From DASUPK01 sp963800285 (GTDB taxonomy: Bacteria; Actinomycetota; Thermoleophilia; Solirubrobacterales; 70-9), in NCBI GenBank assembly GCA_963800285.1, contig CAWDAL010000015.1, forward strand, positions 310,001 through 374,000: a stretch of 64,000 bases of DNA. Direction: 5' to 3'. The position numbers and the translations under genes were made by a program. Below are positions 16,150 through 24,685 of this stretch, piece after piece. A model generated the notes under the pieces. It was not told the origin of the DNA. It saw only the letters and a list, made by a program, of their open reading frames with translations, and searched no databases. How positions within the stretch are numbered: position 1 is the first letter of the stretch; each line of letters starts with the position of its first letter.

Positions 16150-17265
16150 ATGGCGTCTTCGCTTCCCGGCGACGATCTACAGGAGTTGGAGGCGCGACAG
16201 GATCCGCGACTTCTGCGTGCCCTCGACATCGTTGCTCCCGGCACCGCGCTTCGCGAGGGCATCGACAACATCGTCCACGCCCGCACGGGTGGGCTGATCG
16301 TCATCGGGGACCCAGAGGAGGTCTCCTTTCTCTTTTCAGGGGGGATCAGCCTCGACATCGACTACACGCCGGCGCTGCTGTACCAGGTGGCGAAGATGGA
16401 CGGCGCGATCGTCCTCAATGAGCAGGCCACGAAGATCGTCTGCGCCAACGTCCAGCTGATGCCCGACCCGACGATCCTCTCGTCGGAGACCGGGACTCGC
16501 CACCGGACCGCGGAGCGCGTCTCGAAGCAGACCGACGCCCTTGTCGTTGCGATCTCCGAACGCCGCGAGGTCGTCTCCCTCTACCTGGGCGGGATGAAGT
16601 ACATCCTCCAGGACATCCCCGCGGTGCTGGCCAAGGCCAATCAGGGGCTCGCGACCCTCGACAAGTACCGTGCCCGCCTCGACTCCGTCTCGACCCGGCT
16701 GACCTGGCTCGAGTTCGAGGGGGGCAGCGTGCTGTACGACGTCCTCTCGGTGCTGCAGCGAGCCGAGCTCGTGACCCGGATGGCGGTCGAGGTGGAGCGC
16801 TACATCGTCGAGCTCGGCACGGAGGGGCGGCTGATCGAGATGCAGCTCGAGGAGACGATGGTCGGCGTCGCAGCCGACAAGTCCGCCCTGATCCGGGACT
16901 ACTCCGTCGAGGACACCGAGGAGAACCTCAGCACGACGACTGCGTCGATCGCGCGGATGCCCCACCAGGACCTGCTCGACTTCGGCCGCCTCGCCGAGCT
17001 GCTCGGCTATGACCGCAAGGTCTCCACACTCGAGTTCCCGGTGTCCCCGCGCGGCTACCGCGTCCTGGGCCGGATCCCGCGCCTGCCGAAGCTGGTGGTG
17101 CAGCGCATCATCCAGGAGTTCGGGGGCCTCGAGGAGGTGCTCGCGGCGAGCGACGATGACCTCGAGGCGGTCGAGGGCGTCGGCGCCGGACGGGCCAAGG
17201 ACATCCGCGAGGGCCTCCGCAGGCTTCAGGAAGTCGACCCGGTCGACCGCTACTTACAGAGTTGA
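16150..17265 (+). CDS. disA: DNA integrity scanning protein DisA, diadenylate cyclase
   Basis: 371 residues. The DAC domain makes c-di-AMP from two ATP: DGAIVL (residues about 83-88) and TRHRTAERVS (about 115-124) are the intact catalytic DGA and RHR motifs. A helical linker follows, then C-terminal helix-hairpin-helix repeats (LEEVLAASDDDLEAVEGVG) that bind branched DNA. Length matches the family. ATG at 16150 begins MASSLPGDDLQEL; the frame is open further upstream through radA in a shadow. The radA-disA pairing is conserved across Gram-positives and links DNA damage to c-di-AMP level. Confidence 0.96.
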   Translation: MASSLPGDDLQELEARQDPRLLRALDIVAPGTALREGIDNIVHARTGGLIVIGDPEEVSFLFSGGISLDIDYTPALLYQVAKMDGAIVLNEQATKIVCANVQLMPDPTILSSETGTRHRTAERVSKQTDALVVAISERREVVSLYLGGMKYILQDIPAVLAKANQGLATLDKYRARLDSVSTRLTWLEFEGGSVLYDVLSVLQRAELVTRMAVEVERYIVELGTEGRLIEMQLEETMVGVAADKSALIRDYSVEDTEENLSTTTASIARMPHQDLLDFGRLAELLGYDRKVSTLEFPVSPRGYRVLGRIPRLPKLVVQRIIQEFGGLEEVLAASDDDLEAVEGVGAGRAKDIREGLRRLQEVDPVDRYLQS

Positions 17266-17290
17266 CGGCCCCGTCAGGCCGTCTCGACGA

Positions 17291-17297
17291 AAGGAGA
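17291..17297 (+). promoter_or_regulatory. Strong ribosome binding site upstream of an ATT codon (carD)
   Basis: AAGGAGA is followed after five bases by ATT at 17303 in the carD frame. No ATG, GTG or TTG occurs in that frame until GTG 17369, which has no Shine-Dalgarno sequence. Confidence 0.5.
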
Positions 17298-17302
17298 GAC
17301 CA

Positions 17303-17884
17303 ATTCCAGAGCTAACAGAGGAGGTAGTAGACGAGGCGTCGGTTGCCGACCTCGAACTCGAAGCGCCAGTGAATATTCACTTTGAGGTCGGCGACAACGT
17401 CGTGTACCCGCACCACGGTGCGGGCGTTGTCCTGAAGAAGGAGTCCAAGGACATGATGGGCGAGAAGCGGGACTACCTGACCATCAACATCCTCCACAAC
17501 AACATGACCGTGATGGTCCCCTGCGAGAACGCCAGCCGTGCCGGCCTCCGTCGAGTGATCGACGAGGAGCAGGTCAAGAAGGTGATCGGTGTCCTCACCG
17601 ACGAGGTCTCCGAGATGCCGAAGAACTGGAACCGCCGCTTCAAGCACAACCGCGAGAAGATCAAGACGGGCGACGTCTATGAGCTCGCGGAGGTGGTTCG
17701 CAACCTCGCCATCAGGGAGTGGGAGAAGGGACTCTCCACCGGCGAGAAGCAGATGTACACGCGTGCCAAGAAGATCCTCGCGTCGGAGTTCATGTACGCC
17801 CTCGATAAGGACGAGGACGGCGCCGAGGCCTACCTGGACGAGCTGCTGGAGGAGCGCTTCGGCGCCGCAAAGGCGACCGCCTAG
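17303..17884 (+). CDS. carD: CarD-family transcriptional regulator
   Basis: CarD binds RNA polymerase beta through an N-terminal Tudor-like domain and stabilises open complexes. Seen: FEVGDNVVYPHHGAG at the domain start, NNMTVMVPCENA, and the C-terminal helical DNA-binding domain with PKNWNRRFKHN and GLSTGEKQMYTRAKKIL. From ATT 17303 the protein is 193 residues with an acidic N-terminal extension (PELTEEVVDEASVADLELEA). From GTG 17369 it is 171 residues and begins like other CarD proteins. The strong Shine-Dalgarno sequence favours ATT, but neither start is proven. It lies between disA and ispD. Confidence 0.93.
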   Translation: MPELTEEVVDEASVADLELEAPVNIHFEVGDNVVYPHHGAGVVLKKESKDMMGEKRDYLTINILHNNMTVMVPCENASRAGLRRVIDEEQVKKVIGVLTDEVSEMPKNWNRRFKHNREKIKTGDVYELAEVVRNLAIREWEKGLSTGEKQMYTRAKKILASEFMYALDKDEDGAEAYLDELLEERFGAAKATA

Positions 17885-17906
17885 GCGGTCCGCCTCCGCA
17901 TCGGCC

Positions 17907-18554
17907 GTGATCGCGGCCGCCGGCTCCGGGCAGAGGCTCGGAGCCGGTGGCCCGAAGGCCTTCGTGGAGCTCGCCGGGCGGCCGATGCTCGATTGGTCGC
18001 TCGACGCGTTCCGCGCAGCGAGCGCGATCGCCGACATCGTCGTGGCCGCTCCTCCGGGCCAGGATGGCCTCGTCGCGGAGCGCGGCGTCGTCGCCGTGGA
18101 AGGAGGGGAGCACCGCTCGGAATCCGTGGCGAACGCGCTGGCGCTCTGCGCTGAGGAGTTCGTCGTGGTCCACGACGCCGCCCGGCCTCTGGTCACAGCG
18201 GGACTGGTCGACGCGATCGTCGAGAAGCTCGCCGCCGAGGAGGACGCGGCGGGGGTGATCGCGGCGACGCCGGTGACCGACACGATCAAGCAGGTGGGCG
18301 ACGAGGGCCAGGTCGACCGCACGCTCGACCGCTCCGGTCTCTGGGCCGTGCAGACGCCGCAGGCCTTCCGGGCGGAGGCACTCCGCGAGGCCCTCGCCGA
18401 TCCCGACTCGCTGCCCACCGCGAGCGACGACGCAATGCTGGTCGAGCGCCGGGGCGGCCGCGTGGTGGTGCACTCGACTTCGCCGGACAACCTGAAGGTG
18501 ACAACGCCCTTCGATCTGCGCGTCGCCGAGCTGCTGCTTCGCGCGCGGGGCTAG
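17907..18554 (+). CDS. ispD: 2-C-methyl-D-erythritol 4-phosphate cytidylyltransferase
   Basis: IspD couples MEP to CTP in the non-mevalonate isoprenoid pathway. 215 residues from GTG 17907. Seen: the nucleotide-binding start IAAAGSGQRLGAGGPKAFVEL, VHDAARPLV near residue 90, ATPVTDTIKQV, and the end segment VHSTSPDNLKVTTPFDL. This is slightly short for the family, so a few N-terminal residues may be missing, but no other start is available in frame after the carD stop. ispF follows two genes later. Confidence 0.94.
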   Translation: MIAAAGSGQRLGAGGPKAFVELAGRPMLDWSLDAFRAASAIADIVVAAPPGQDGLVAERGVVAVEGGEHRSESVANALALCAEEFVVVHDAARPLVTAGLVDAIVEKLAAEEDAAGVIAATPVTDTIKQVGDEGQVDRTLDRSGLWAVQTPQAFRAEALREALADPDSLPTASDDAMLVERRGGRVVVHSTSPDNLKVTTPFDLRVAELLLRARG

Positions 18555-18700
18555 CGCTTGATGAGTACGTAGACCAGCGCCACCACGAAGGTGAGCTGGC
18601 CGACACCGAGGGCCGTGCCGAGGTTCTTCGCGCCGAAGAGCTCGGCGAGGCCGACCCCGGCGGCGAAGGCCGCGAGCACGATGAGCGTCTTGACCGGCAA
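18551..18700 (-). CDS. Very small hydrophobic protein (49 residues)
   Basis: From TTG at 18700 the minus strand encodes a 49-residue protein with two short hydrophobic segments (IVLAAFAAGVGLAELFG and TFVVALVYVLI) and a basic end KR. Its stop TAG overlaps the ispD stop on the other strand (CTAG). It has the shape of a small two-helix membrane protein and no stop in an otherwise tight gap, but no family was recognised and no Shine-Dalgarno sequence is seen. Chance cannot be ruled out. Confidence 0.4.
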   Translation of the reverse strand: MPVKTLIVLAAFAAGVGLAELFGAKNLGTALGVGQLTFVVALVYVLIKR

Positions 18701-18810
18701 GGACGGGGACTCTAGACGCGGACCTGGCGGCGGCTGCGGCCGAGTGGGGAGGCGGCCCGCCTCTCGGCGTCGTGACCGGGGACGACGATCCGCGGACGGA
18801 CCACTCCGGG

Positions 18811-18816
18811 TAGCGT
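18811..18816 (+). promoter_or_regulatory. -10 box of leaderless PHP-phosphatase promoter
   Basis: TAGCGT ends 6 bases before the GTG at 18823. Confidence 0.45.
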
Positions 18817-18822
18817 AAACGC

Positions 18823-19695
18823 GTGCTCACCGACTACCACCTGCACCTGCGCCCCGACGAGGTCGGCAAGGCCGACGAGTACTTCACCCGGGAGAACGCC
18901 GAGCGCTATCTGGCGGCGGCGGAGGAGCAGGGAATCGAGGAGCTCGGGGTCTCGGAGCACGTCTACCGCTTCAAGGAGGCCCTCGAGCTCTGGGGCCATC
19001 CCTACTGGCACGACCAGGCGGAGGACGATCTCGCCGCCTACTGCGAGTTCGTCCGCACCACGCCGCTGCGGCTCGGGATCGAGGCCGACTACATCCGCGG
19101 TGCGGAGGACCGGATCTCGGAGCTGCTCGACGGGCACGACTTCGACTACGTGGTGGGTTCCGTCCACTACCTGGGCGAGGCCGGAGCCGTCGATGACCGC
19201 CGCTACGACGTCTGGGACGCCTTCCCGGATGCGGATTCGCTGTGGAGCACCTACTTCGAGTGGCAGGCCGAGCTGGTCCGCTCCGGCCTCTTCGACGTCG
19301 TCTCCCACCCGGACCTGGTCAAGATCTGGGGTGCCGACCGACCATCTCCGGAACGTGACCCGCGCTTCCACTACGAGCCCTTCGCCGAGGCGGTGGCCGA
19401 GTACGACATCGCCGTGGAGATCTCGACGGCGGGGCTCCGCAAGCCGGTCGGCGAGATCTATCCGGCTCGCGCGCTCGCCGAGATGTGCCTGGAGGCGGGC
19501 GCCGAGTTCGCCCTCTCCTCCGATGCACACGCACCGGACCAGGTGGGGTTCGCGTATGACGATGCACTCGACTTCTTCGAGCAGCTCGGGGTCGAGCGAC
19601 TCTGCGTCTTCGACCATCGCCGGAGGTGGACTGAGCCCATCGGCCGAACGGCCCTCGAGCCCGACGAGCTGGCCGATCGCGGGGAGCCGGGCTGA
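18823..19695 (+). CDS. PHP-domain phosphatase, histidinol-phosphatase type
   Basis: 290 residues. The PHP fold is shown by the metal-binding starts YHLHLRPDE (residues 5-13), the E-G-V-S-EH motif ELGVSEHVYRF, VVGSVHYL, VVSHPDLVKIWG and the last motif LSSDAHAPDQVG. These are the ordered metal ligands of HisK/HolPase proteins, which remove phosphate from histidinol phosphate. Other PHP phosphoesterases look similar, and no his genes are near, so the substrate is inferred. Its TGA overlaps the ispF ATG by one base (TGATG). Confidence 0.85.
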   Translation: MLTDYHLHLRPDEVGKADEYFTRENAERYLAAAEEQGIEELGVSEHVYRFKEALELWGHPYWHDQAEDDLAAYCEFVRTTPLRLGIEADYIRGAEDRISELLDGHDFDYVVGSVHYLGEAGAVDDRRYDVWDAFPDADSLWSTYFEWQAELVRSGLFDVVSHPDLVKIWGADRPSPERDPRFHYEPFAEAVAEYDIAVEISTAGLRKPVGEIYPARALAEMCLEAGAEFALSSDAHAPDQVGFAYDDALDFFEQLGVERLCVFDHRRRWTEPIGRTALEPDELADRGEPG

Positions 19696-20174
19696 TGCCG
19701 CTTCGCGTCGGCATCGGATACGACAGCCACCGCCTGGTCGAGGACGAGCGGCTGGTTCTGGGCGGCGTCGAAATCGAGCACGACCGGGGCCTCACTGGCC
19801 ATTCGGACGCGGACGTCCTGACCCACGCCGTGATCGACGCTCTGCTCGGCGCCTGCGGGCTCGGCGACCTCGGAGAGCTGTTTCCGGACACCGAGGAGCA
19901 GTGGCGCGACGCCAACTCCATCGACCTGCTCCGCATCGTGATCGGCCAGATGTCTGGCGCGGTCGCGAACGTCGACGTGACGGTGATCTGCGAGGCGCCG
20001 AAGCTCGAGCGCTACAAGGCCGAGATCTCCTCGACCCTGACTGATGTCCTCTCGGCCCCGGTGAACGTCAAGGCCTCGACGAACGAGGGCATGGGCGCGA
20101 TCGGCAGGGGAGAGGGAATCGCCTGCATGGCGGTGGCCCTGGTCGACACCGGCGACGAGATGCAGCGCGCCTGA
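19695..20174 (+). CDS. ispF: 2-C-methyl-D-erythritol 2,4-cyclodiphosphate synthase
   Basis: 159 residues, the usual IspF length. Seen: GIGYDSHRL with metal ligands Asp10 and His12, LTGHSDADVLTHAVIDALLGA with the third ligand His, GDLGELFPDT, and the end STNEGMGAIGRGEGIACMAVA. It closes the CDP-ME phosphate ring with loss of CMP in the MEP pathway and works downstream of IspD encoded 1.1 kb away. ATG overlaps the previous stop, so translation is probably coupled. Confidence 0.96.
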   Translation: MPLRVGIGYDSHRLVEDERLVLGGVEIEHDRGLTGHSDADVLTHAVIDALLGACGLGDLGELFPDTEEQWRDANSIDLLRIVIGQMSGAVANVDVTVICEAPKLERYKAEISSTLTDVLSAPVNVKASTNEGMGAIGRGEGIACMAVALVDTGDEMQRA

Positions 20175-20241
20175 CCGAGTTTCGGCCGTCCTCTCCATGA
20201 ACGGGTTGCCCCTCGGCTCCGCCTCGGAGCACCCTCGCATC

Positions 20242-20247
20242 TAAGCT
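20242..20247 (+). promoter_or_regulatory. -10 box of acyl-CoA ligase promoter
   Basis: TAAGCT ends 8 bases before the ATG at 20256, favouring that ATG over the in-frame TTG at 20247. Confidence 0.4.
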
Positions 20248-20255
20248 TGTGCGGG

Positions 20256-21920
20256 ATGGCGCAGGAGCGGCTGAAAGAGGGCCTCGCGGGCATCGCCTCG
20301 CGGCTGCCGGCGGCGCTTGGCGATGCAGCCTTCGAGCTGCGCACCTTCAGCGACATCGGTCTGATCCGGCCGATGCGCCCGGACAAGCTCGCCCGGGTTG
20401 CCGAGCGCTACCTCAGGCTCGGGGCGTCCCCGGCTCTCGGCTCCGCCGCCAACGCGATCACGGTGCCCGATCACGTCGCGATCATCGACGAGGCGGGCAG
20501 CCTGACCTGGGAGCGGACGCACCGGCGCTCGAACGCGCTGGCTCGGGCGCTGCGCGACGAGGGCGTGGATGAGGGCGACGGCGTCGCGATCATGTGTCGC
20601 AACCACCGCTACTTCATCGAGGCGACCATGGCGTGCGCGAAGCTCGGGGCGGTCGCGCTCTACCTGAACACGGCATTCGCCGGTCCGCAGCTATCCGACG
20701 TCATGGAGCGCGAGGACCCCGCTGTCCTGATCTACGACCAGGAGTTCACCGACCTGCTCTCGGGCGTGACCAAGGGCCCCCGGCGATTCGTCGCCTGGGA
20801 GGAGAAGGAGGGGACCGACGAGACCACCCTCGAGCAGCTGATCTCCGGGTCCCCCGACGAGGATCTCGAGCCTCCCACGGAGCAGGCCCGCTACATCATC
20901 CTCACGTCGGGCACCACCGGGACTCCGAAGGGTGCCCAGCGCAGCCAGCCGGAGGGATTGAGCGCGCTGGCGGCGCTCTTCTCCAAGATCCCCCGCCGCT
21001 ACGGCGAGACGGCCATGATCGCCGCGCCGCTGTTTCACTCATGGGGCTTCCTGCACTTCATGCTCAGCCTGCCAACCGCGGCGACCATGGTCCTGCGCCC
21101 GAAGTTCGATCCCGAGGACACCCTGCGCGCGACCGCCGAGCACCGTGCGCGGGTCCTCGCGGTGGTCCCCGTGATGATGCAGCGGATCCTGGCCCTGCCG
21201 GATGACGTCAAGCGCCGCTACGACCTGTCCGCGCTCGAGGTCACGGCGGCGAGCGGCTCGGCGCTCCCAGGCGAGCTCGCGACCAAGTGGATGGATGAGT
21301 TCGGGGACAACCTCTACAACCTCTACGGCTCGACCGAGGTCGCCTGGGCCACGGTGGCGACGCCGGAGGACATGCGCGCCGCCCCGGGCACGGCGGGCCG
21401 TCCGCCGCGCGGCACCGTGATCCGGATCGTCAACGAGGACGGCGACGACGTCGACGAGGGCGAGACCGGCCGCATCTTCATCGGCAACCAGATGGCCTTC
21501 GAGGGCTACACCGGGGGCGGGGACAAGGAGCATCTCGGCGAGCTGCTCTCCTCCGGCGACGTCGGGCACTTCGACGACGGAGGCCGGCTCTTCATCGACG
21601 GCCGCGACGACGAGATGATCGTCTCGGGGGGCGAGAACGTCTTCCCGCGCGAGGTCGAGGACCTGCTCTCCGACCACCAGGCGGTTCACGAGGCGGCGGC
21701 GATCGGCGTGGACGACGAGCAGTTCGGCCAGCGTCTGCGCGCCTTCGTCGTCAGGGAGGACGGAGCCGAGGTCAGCGAGGACGACCTCAAGGACCACGTC
21801 AAGGCGAACCTGGCGCGCTACAAGGTGCCGCGGGAGATCGTGTTCGTCGAGGAGCTTCCGCGCAATGCGACGGGTAAGGTCCTGAAGCGCGAGTTGGCCG
21901 AACACCAGCCCGCTGACTGA
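20256..21920 (+). CDS. AMP-forming acyl-CoA synthetase (fatty-acid CoA ligase type)
   Basis: 554 residues of the ANL superfamily, activating a carboxylic acid as acyl-AMP and then acyl-CoA. Seen: the P-loop YIILTSGTTGTPKGAQRS (residues about 210-227), NLYGSTEVAWAT (about 350), the hinge region DGRDDEMIVSGGENVFPREVE near 450 and the catalytic lysine in NATGKVLKREL near the end. The N-terminal half looks like a medium/long-chain or actinobacterial FadD. The exact acyl substrate cannot be read. ATG 20256 is preferred to TTG 20247. The frameshifted coiled-coil gene follows after 22 bases. Confidence 0.92.
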   Translation: MAQERLKEGLAGIASRLPAALGDAAFELRTFSDIGLIRPMRPDKLARVAERYLRLGASPALGSAANAITVPDHVAIIDEAGSLTWERTHRRSNALARALRDEGVDEGDGVAIMCRNHRYFIEATMACAKLGAVALYLNTAFAGPQLSDVMEREDPAVLIYDQEFTDLLSGVTKGPRRFVAWEEKEGTDETTLEQLISGSPDEDLEPPTEQARYIILTSGTTGTPKGAQRSQPEGLSALAALFSKIPRRYGETAMIAAPLFHSWGFLHFMLSLPTAATMVLRPKFDPEDTLRATAEHRARVLAVVPVMMQRILALPDDVKRRYDLSALEVTAASGSALPGELATKWMDEFGDNLYNLYGSTEVAWATVATPEDMRAAPGTAGRPPRGTVIRIVNEDGDDVDEGETGRIFIGNQMAFEGYTGGGDKEHLGELLSSGDVGHFDDGGRLFIDGRDDEMIVSGGENVFPREVEDLLSDHQAVHEAAAIGVDDEQFGQRLRAFVVREDGAEVSEDDLKDHVKANLARYKVPREIVFVEELPRNATGKVLKRELAEHQPAD

Positions 21921-21942
21921 GTCGACAGGAAGGGCGCGGAGC

Positions 21943-23122
21943 TTGTCCGACACTGAGAGCCTGGAGCCGATCGGCGACGAGTCGGAGTCCGACGCCGCGC
22001 CGCCCGTCGCCGCCGCCGAGATCCGAGCGGAGATCGACGATGCTCGAGCGGCAACCGACCGCTTCCGCTCCAAGGCGTCGGAGCTGATCAACGAGCTCCG
22101 CGAGCGTGAGGTGCAGGCCCGCAACGACGCGATCCTCGCCGAGGCGGCCGCTGAGGAGGCGCGAGCGCGAGCGCAGGAGGCGATCGAGCATGCGAAGCAG
22201 ATCGAGGCGCGGGCCAGCGCCAAGGCGCGCGAGGCGATCCAGAAGGCGGGCCAGGTGGCCGGAGAGGCGGAGCGCCGCTCGACCGAGCTCGAGGAGCTCG
22301 CTGGCCGACGCCCAGGAGCGCGTCCAGGAGGCCGAGAGTCGGACCGCTGAGCTGCAGGCTCACGCGACCGCCGCCCAGCAGCGCTCCAGGGACCAGCTCA
22401 CCAAGCTCGAGGAGGCGGTGAAGCAGGCGGAGGCCCGCGCGACCGAGGCGGAAAGGGAGCGCGAGGCGTCGCGCCGGCGCGCGGAGGAGGCGATCGCGCG
22501 CCACAAGGAGGAGGCACGGGAACGCGCCGAGGCCGCGATCCAGGAGGCGCGGGAGCGGACCGAGGACGGCGTCAAGGAGGCGCTCGAGCGCGCCGAGGAG
22601 GCGGAGGGACGTCTCAGCGACCTGCGGCGCCGCCTCAACGAGGCCGAGCAGCGGGCCATCGCGGCAGAGGAGCGCGCCGAGGCGGCCACGGAGGGCGAGA
22701 AGACCGAGGTCGAGCGCGTCAGGCGCGAGCTGGAGCGAAGGATCCGCGACGCGGCCGATGAGGCCCGTCGCGAGTCAGAGGATCGGGTCCGCCGGCTCGC
22801 CGACCGCGTGGCGAAGGAGGCCGAGGCGCGGGCCCGCGCCGAGGCCGAGGCGACCCTCAGCCAGGAGGCGGTGAAGCTCCAGCGGGAGGCCGACGAGCGG
22901 GTCGACGCCGCCCGCCGCCGCGCCGAACAGGAGGTGCAGGAGAAGGTCGAGCGGGCCAGGACCGAAGCGCTCATGGGCGAGGTCCAGGAAGGGGCCGACG
23001 AGGCCGAGGAGGTCGAGACCCCCTCGGGTGAGCCCGTTCGGCAGCGTCTCCCGGATGGATCCCCTCCGGCCGACCCGGCCGGGACCCGCTACGTCCGTGG
23101 CCGCCGGCTGCGCACGTACTAG
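21943..23122 (+). pseudogene. Alanine/glutamate/arginine-rich coiled-coil protein gene with a +1 frameshift
   Basis: From TTG 21943 the frame encodes an acidic start and then a long helical coiled-coil rich in A, E, R and Q up to ERRSTELEEL; the same pattern continues without break in the next frame as LADAQERVQEAESRTAELQA and onward to a TAG at 23120. Skipping one base near 22300 joins them into a single protein of about 392 residues ending in a basic tail (RYVRGRRLRTY). Each part alone is a truncated heptad array, so they are one gene. No family is recognised; such proteins are structural or polar-growth-like only by analogy. The break may be a mutation or a sequence error. Confidence 0.7.
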
Positions 23123-23580
23123 CCGACCGAGGCCGATTCCGGCTGGGCCTCGACCGCCCGCTTCAGGGCGAGCAGCGATTGATGGAACCGACGACTCAGT
23201 CCTGGAGCCGCGACTCTCTCCGCGATCAGCGCGGCCAGTCCTCCTCCGGCGACGCCGTAGGCGAAGCGGAAGGTCACGCGGGTGTGGCCGTTGCCGAGCT
23301 CCCGCAGCCGCCAACGGCCGCGCTGGTCGACGCCGGTGACCGAGCTCCAGGCCATGTCGCCCTCGGGCTGCCATTCGACGATCTCGATCAGCCCGCCGAC
23401 GTCGGCCGCGCCGACCCGCAGGAGCATGCGGTAGCGGGCGCCGAGCCCCTTGTGCAGGTCTCCGGCGACTTCCCAGCGGGTCAGGCCCTCCATGAAGACC
23501 GGGTAGTTCGCCGGCTCGGTCACGTATTGCCACACCTCATGGCGCGGCGCGTCGACGGTGATCTTCTGCTCGATCCTCAC
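23119..23580 (-). CDS. SRPBCC/polyketide-cyclase-like ligand-binding protein
   Basis: About 153 residues from GTG 23580. Pattern of the START/SRPBCC fold: IEQKITVDAPRHEVWQYVTEP at the N-terminus, GARYRMLLRVGAADVGGLIEIVEW in the sheet, and a long C-terminal helix LSRRFHQSLLALKRAVEA. Probably binds a hydrophobic ligand. The upstream acyltransferase ends 7 bases before, on the same strand, so the two likely form an operon for lipid work. The frame is open further upstream but runs into the acyltransferase. Confidence 0.8.
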   Translation of the reverse strand: MRIEQKITVDAPRHEVWQYVTEPANYPVFMEGLTRWEVAGDLHKGLGARYRMLLRVGAADVGGLIEIVEWQPEGDMAWSSVTGVDQRGRWRLRELGNGHTRVTFRFAYGVAGGGLAALIAERVAAPGLSRRFHQSLLALKRAVEAQPESASVG

Positions 23581-23587
23581 CGGCCGC

Positions 23588-24523
23588 TCATCCGACGACC
23601 GGCAGCCGGCGCTCCGCCGCCAGCTCGGTGAGCTGGGCCTGCATCGCCCGCGTGACGTCCTCGTAGATCGCATCGCGGTCGGGGTCGGCCCCGTAGCGCT
23701 CGCGAAGGTCGATCGGGTCCATCACCTGGACGGTGATCTTGGCCGGTAGCGGCAGGTGGCCGAGGAAGTCGCCGACGTTGACGATCCAGGGGAGCGAGAG
23801 GTTGACGGGCAGCGTCTTCAGCCGCAGCAGCTTGTCCAGGCGCAGGAGCTTCGCGAGCCGCTCTCCGTGGGTCAGGAAGATCGCGGTCTCCTGACCGCCC
23901 ACGGAGACCACCGGAACGATGGGGACGCCGGCGTCGAGCGCGAGCTTGACGAACCCGCGGCGCCCGGCGAAGTCGATCCTGCTCGCCTCCCAGGTCGGAC
24001 GGTTCACCTCCCAGTCACCTCCCGGATAGACCAGGACTGCCGCTCCGGCATCGAGCGCCTTCCTGGCGTTCTCGTGGGACGCCGCGACGGTTCCGAAACG
24101 TCGCAGGTACGGCCCGACGGGGGAGGTCAGCACCAGGTTGTGGGCGAGCTGGTAGAAGGGCCGCTCCACGCCGAAGTAGGTGTTGAAGGCGAGCGTGAAG
24201 ACGATCGTGTCGGGGGTGATCGTGCCGCCGGAGTGGTTACCGACGAGCAGCACCGGACCTCTCTCGGGGATCCTCTCCATCCCGCGGACCTCCCCCCGGA
24301 ACCAGATGCTCGCGATCAGCCAGGAGAGCGAGAGGTTCTCGCGGATGAAGTCGGGGTCGCGATCGTCGAGGTCGGCGGTGAGCCGGTTCTGAACCTCCGT
24401 GAAGAACCGGCGCAGGAGCGAAGGCCGGCCGAAGCCGCCCCCGCGCGAGGCACGTGGGTCCGATCCGTTCTGGCTCCGCCTCTCCCCGGCCCGGGCAGCG
24501 GTGCCTGCACCGCTCTCAGCCAT
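23588..24523 (-). CDS. PlsC/DGAT-type acyltransferase
   Basis: 311 residues. A membrane-associated lysophospholipid acyltransferase fold: the catalytic block VGNHSGGTITPD (NHxxxxxxD variant, residues about 97-108), AAVLVYPGGDWEVNRP in place of the usual FPEGTR block, and GVPIVPVVSVGGQE. The NHSGG/YPGG signature is that of the diacylglycerol-acyltransferase-like branch rather than classical PlsC, so it may acylate a neutral lipid or phospholipid; the acceptor is unknown. ATG at 24523 gives a polar N-terminus with basic residues. It pairs with the SRPBCC gene. Confidence 0.85.
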   Translation of the reverse strand: MAESGAGTAARAGERRSQNGSDPRASRGGGFGRPSLLRRFFTEVQNRLTADLDDRDPDFIRENLSLSWLIASIWFRGEVRGMERIPERGPVLLVGNHSGGTITPDTIVFTLAFNTYFGVERPFYQLAHNLVLTSPVGPYLRRFGTVAASHENARKALDAGAAVLVYPGGDWEVNRPTWEASRIDFAGRRGFVKLALDAGVPIVPVVSVGGQETAIFLTHGERLAKLLRLDKLLRLKTLPVNLSLPWIVNVGDFLGHLPLPAKITVQVMDPIDLRERYGADPDRDAIYEDVTRAMQAQLTELAAERRLPVVG

Positions 24524-24685
24524 GGCTCCCCGATTCTAGTGGGGCATGGGACATGGGATTCGGCCCAGCTGCGGGCTTCCTTCAACACTTCTCGGCTGGG
24601 TCATGGAAGATCCGAGCTGCTCGGCTGCTTCGGCCGAAGAATCCAGGGGGGAGACTTCGACGGCCGACGGGCGGCGCGAGTTCTC

